A stretch of 6,999 nt of DNA, taken from NCBI GenBank assembly GCA_013814015.1, contig JACCQS010000105.1, positions 1-6,999 of the forward strand, given 5' to 3'. The position numbers and the translations under genes were made by a program. Origin of the DNA: Geodermatophilaceae bacterium (GTDB lineage: Bacteria; Actinomycetota; Actinomycetes; Mycobacteriales; Geodermatophilaceae). This document shows, piece by piece, positions 5,355-6,999 of this stretch; the first letter of the stretch is position 1; each line of letters starts with the position of its first letter. The notes beneath the pieces are model-generated. The model worked only from the letters and a program-made list of their open reading frames with translations, was not told the origin of the DNA and ran no database searches.

Positions 5355-6908
5355 ATGTCAATTGCCTCCCCACCCGTCCCGGCCGAGCCGCCCGTAGCTC
5401 CGGTTGCGAGTACGCCAAGCCCCCGTCTCGGACTCGCGCTGGTTCTGCTGACCGGTGCCCAACTGATGATCGTGCTCGACGCGACGGTCGTGAACATCGC
5501 ACTGCCTTCGGTCCAGGCCGAACTGAAATTCACCCCCGAGAACCTCTCCTGGGTGGTCACCATCTACGCCATCGCTTTCGGCGGACTGTTGTTGCTCGGC
5601 GGCCGGCTCGGTGACGTGCTCGGCCGGCGGAAGGTGTTCGTCTACGGCGTGCTGCTGTTCTCGCTGGCCTCGTTGCTCGGTGGGATCGCCCAGGCCGAAT
5701 GGCAGTTGCTTGCCGCCCGTGCCCTGCAGGGGGTCGGTGCCGCCGCAGCTGCCCCGACCGCGCTGGCCTTGGTCACCACAACCTTCCCGGCCGGGCCCGC
5801 CCGCAACAAAGCCTTCGCCGTTTTCGCCGCGATGTCCGGTGCCGGCGCTGCGGTCGGACTCATTCTGGGTGGCGCGCTGACCGAGGTGTCCTGGCGTTGG
5901 ACGATGTTCATCAACGTCCCGATCGGTCTGCTCATCGCCTTCGGAGCAGTTCGGGTTCTGACCGAGTCGCCTCGCCAGCACGGTCGCTTCGACCTTCCCG
6001 GTGCGTTCACGGCCACCCTCGGTCTTGTGTCGTTGGTCTACGGCCTGACGCAGAAGGGACAGCAGGGATCGACCTGGACGGAATTCGGCGTACTCGCACC
6101 GATCGCGTTGGGCGTCGTCCTGCTGGCCGCATTCCTGCTGATCGAGTCTCGCGCACACCAGCCACTGCTGCCGGTTCGGATTGTTGCCGACCGGACCCGC
6201 GGAGTCAGTTTCGTCGTGATGCTCATGGTCGGGGCGTCGATGTTCGCGATGTTCTTCTTCCTGGCGCTCTACATCCAGCAGGTGCTCGGCTTCACCCCAC
6301 TGGAATCGGGGCTGGCCTTCTTGCCATTCAGCGTGGGCATCATCCTTGGCGCACAGATCGCGTCCAAGCTGGTGGCTCGGATGGACCCGAGATGGATCTC
6401 GGGCATCGGTGCGCTGATCGGGGCCGGCGCGATGCTCGGGTTCGCTCAACTGGACTACGACTCGACCTATGTCGGCGATCTGCTGCCGTGGATCGTGGGC
6501 ATGGCATTCGGGCTGGGTCTGGTGTTCATCCCGCTGACGCTGACCGCCGTCAGCCGGGTGGAGGCCAGCGACTCGGGCGTCGCTTCGGCAGTGCTCAACA
6601 CCGTCCAGCAGGTGGGGGGAGCGCTGGGCCTGGCCATTCTGGGCACGGTCGCCGCCAACGCCGCAGGCGAGAAGGCCGCTGAGTTGAGCGCCGGCGCCGC
6701 ATCGCCGCCGCCGGCGGCCAGCAGTGAGGTGCTGGAAGCGGCTCAGGAGCAGTTCGCACATATCGTGCAGACCTACGGATTCACGCAGGCCTTCATCGTT
6801 GCGGCCGTCATGCTCGCGGTCGGCGGGGTGATCACCTTGGTGGGACTGGACATCCGGCACGAGGACCTGGCCACCGACGGGGCGGACTCTGCCCCGGTAG
6901 TCGTCTAG
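5355..6908 (+). CDS. DHA2-family (EmrB/QacA-like) 14-TM MFS drug exporter
   Basis: This 517-residue inner-membrane protein is a proton-driven multidrug antiporter of the DHA2 family. Motif D1 (LDATVVNIALPS, 41-52) in TM1 carries Asp42. Motif A, GGRLGDVLGRRK, is at 82-93. The antiporter motif C region, GAGAAVGLILGG, is at 162-173, followed by SWRWTMFINVPIG. I count 14 hydrophobic segments: about 26-48, 65-83, 95-113, 118-141, 153-174, 182-202, 215-231, 244-263, 284-307, 317-337, 348-365, 375-396, 412-434 and 477-498. An extracytoplasmic loop (435-475) is rich in Ala, Ser and Pro. The proline-rich N-terminus (1-24) is cytoplasmic and is not a signal peptide. ATG 5355 has a good ribosome site. 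Length is typical and no key motif is lost. It follows tetR by 36 bp and should be derepressed with it. The exported compound cannot be read from sequence. Confidence 0.95.
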   Translation: MSIASPPVPAEPPVAPVASTPSPRLGLALVLLTGAQLMIVLDATVVNIALPSVQAELKFTPENLSWVVTIYAIAFGGLLLLGGRLGDVLGRRKVFVYGVLLFSLASLLGGIAQAEWQLLAARALQGVGAAAAAPTALALVTTTFPAGPARNKAFAVFAAMSGAGAAVGLILGGALTEVSWRWTMFINVPIGLLIAFGAVRVLTESPRQHGRFDLPGAFTATLGLVSLVYGLTQKGQQGSTWTEFGVLAPIALGVVLLAAFLLIESRAHQPLLPVRIVADRTRGVSFVVMLMVGASMFAMFFFLALYIQQVLGFTPLESGLAFLPFSVGIILGAQIASKLVARMDPRWISGIGALIGAGAMLGFAQLDYDSTYVGDLLPWIVGMAFGLGLVFIPLTLTAVSRVEASDSGVASAVLNTVQQVGGALGLAILGTVAANAAGEKAAELSAGAASPPPAASSEVLEAAQEQFAHIVQTYGFTQAFIVAAVMLAVGGVITLVGLDIRHEDLATDGADSAPVVV

Positions 6909-6922
6909 CGTCAGTCGTCAGT
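6909..6922 (+). repeat. Tandem CGTCAGT x2 after the MFS stop
   Basis: CGTCAGT is repeated head to tail at 6909-6915 and 6916-6922, immediately after the exporter TAG. Such a short duplication may be chance slippage and no function is suggested. Confidence 0.4.
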
Positions 6923-6949
6923 ACACCTAGTCGGTCGCGCCGCCAGCAT

Positions 6950-6997
6950 GCCCCGCCCGGAGGCCTCGGACGGGGCCTGCTACGGACAGCCTCCGGG
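6950..6997 (+). terminator. Inverted-repeat structure downstream of the exporter, possible terminator
   Basis: CCCGGAGGC (6956-6964) and GCCTCCGGG (6989-6997) are perfect 9-bp inverted repeats around a 24-nt loop. A competing stem, GCCCCG (6950-6955) with CGGGGC (6971-6976), overlaps it. No T-run follows within the window, but actinobacterial terminators often lack one. It starts 41 bp after the exporter stop, and the window ends 2 bp beyond it, so its full extent is unknown. Confidence 0.45.
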
Positions 6998-6999
6998 AG

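Noticed and set aside
5358..6860. 500-codon minus-strand open frame opposite the MFS exporter
   Set aside because: It mirrors the exporter almost exactly and is hydrophilic, His/Gln/Arg-rich and without domain signals. This is a codon-bias shadow and not an overlapping gene.
6927..6999. Possible C-terminus of a minus-strand gene entering from the right edge
   Set aside because: One minus-strand frame is open from the edge to a TAG at 6929-6927, but the 20-odd residues match nothing and the stretch is dominated by inverted repeats. It cannot be supported without flanking sequence.

Overview
The window is GC-rich, with codons that mostly end in G or C. It reads as a chromosomal segment of an actinobacterium. 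The lysC-asd order, the LysC C-terminus ending in VVYGGTGR, and the Asd catalytic residues at the same numbers as in Mycobacterium tuberculosis (Cys130, His256) support the phylum-level call. I cannot name a genus. No rRNA, tRNA, CRISPR array, IS element or phage gene is visible.

Layout. (1) Positions 1-1260, plus strand: the 3' end of lysC (aspartokinase ACT domain), then complete asd (aspartate-semialdehyde dehydrogenase). These are the first two branch enzymes of the lysine/DAP, threonine and methionine pathway. (2) 1261-1380: a short convergent gap with a 10-bp direct repeat. (3) 1381-4460, minus strand, transcribed right to left: an S9 prolyl-oligopeptidase-type serine peptidase, then a MerR regulator with a GyrI-like ligand-binding domain, then a small VOC (glyoxalase-fold) protein. 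The last two genes overlap by ATGA. (4) 4461-4622: a divergent promoter region. (5) 4623-6908, plus strand: a TetR regulator followed 36 bp later by a 14-TM DHA2-type (EmrB/QacA-like) MFS exporter. (6) 6909-6999: a non-coding tail with a strong inverted repeat.

How the parts work together. The two regulatory modules look like independent chemical-stress switches. In the MerR-VOC module the MerR protein probably senses a small hydrophobic or cationic compound through its GyrI-like domain. It appears to control its own promoter, which has a 19-bp spacer and a dyad of the type MerR proteins distort. In the TetR-MFS module the repressor probably binds a palindrome just downstream of its own start site and is released by a compound the pump exports. 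The ligands cannot be read from the sequence.

The gene content is ordinary. The most unusual details are in the control regions: the merR start codon falls at the predicted transcription start (a leaderless message), and a possible leaderless 20-codon ORF overlaps the tetR start codon by ATGA and contains the TetR operator. Both are inferences from spacing and need transcript-start mapping.
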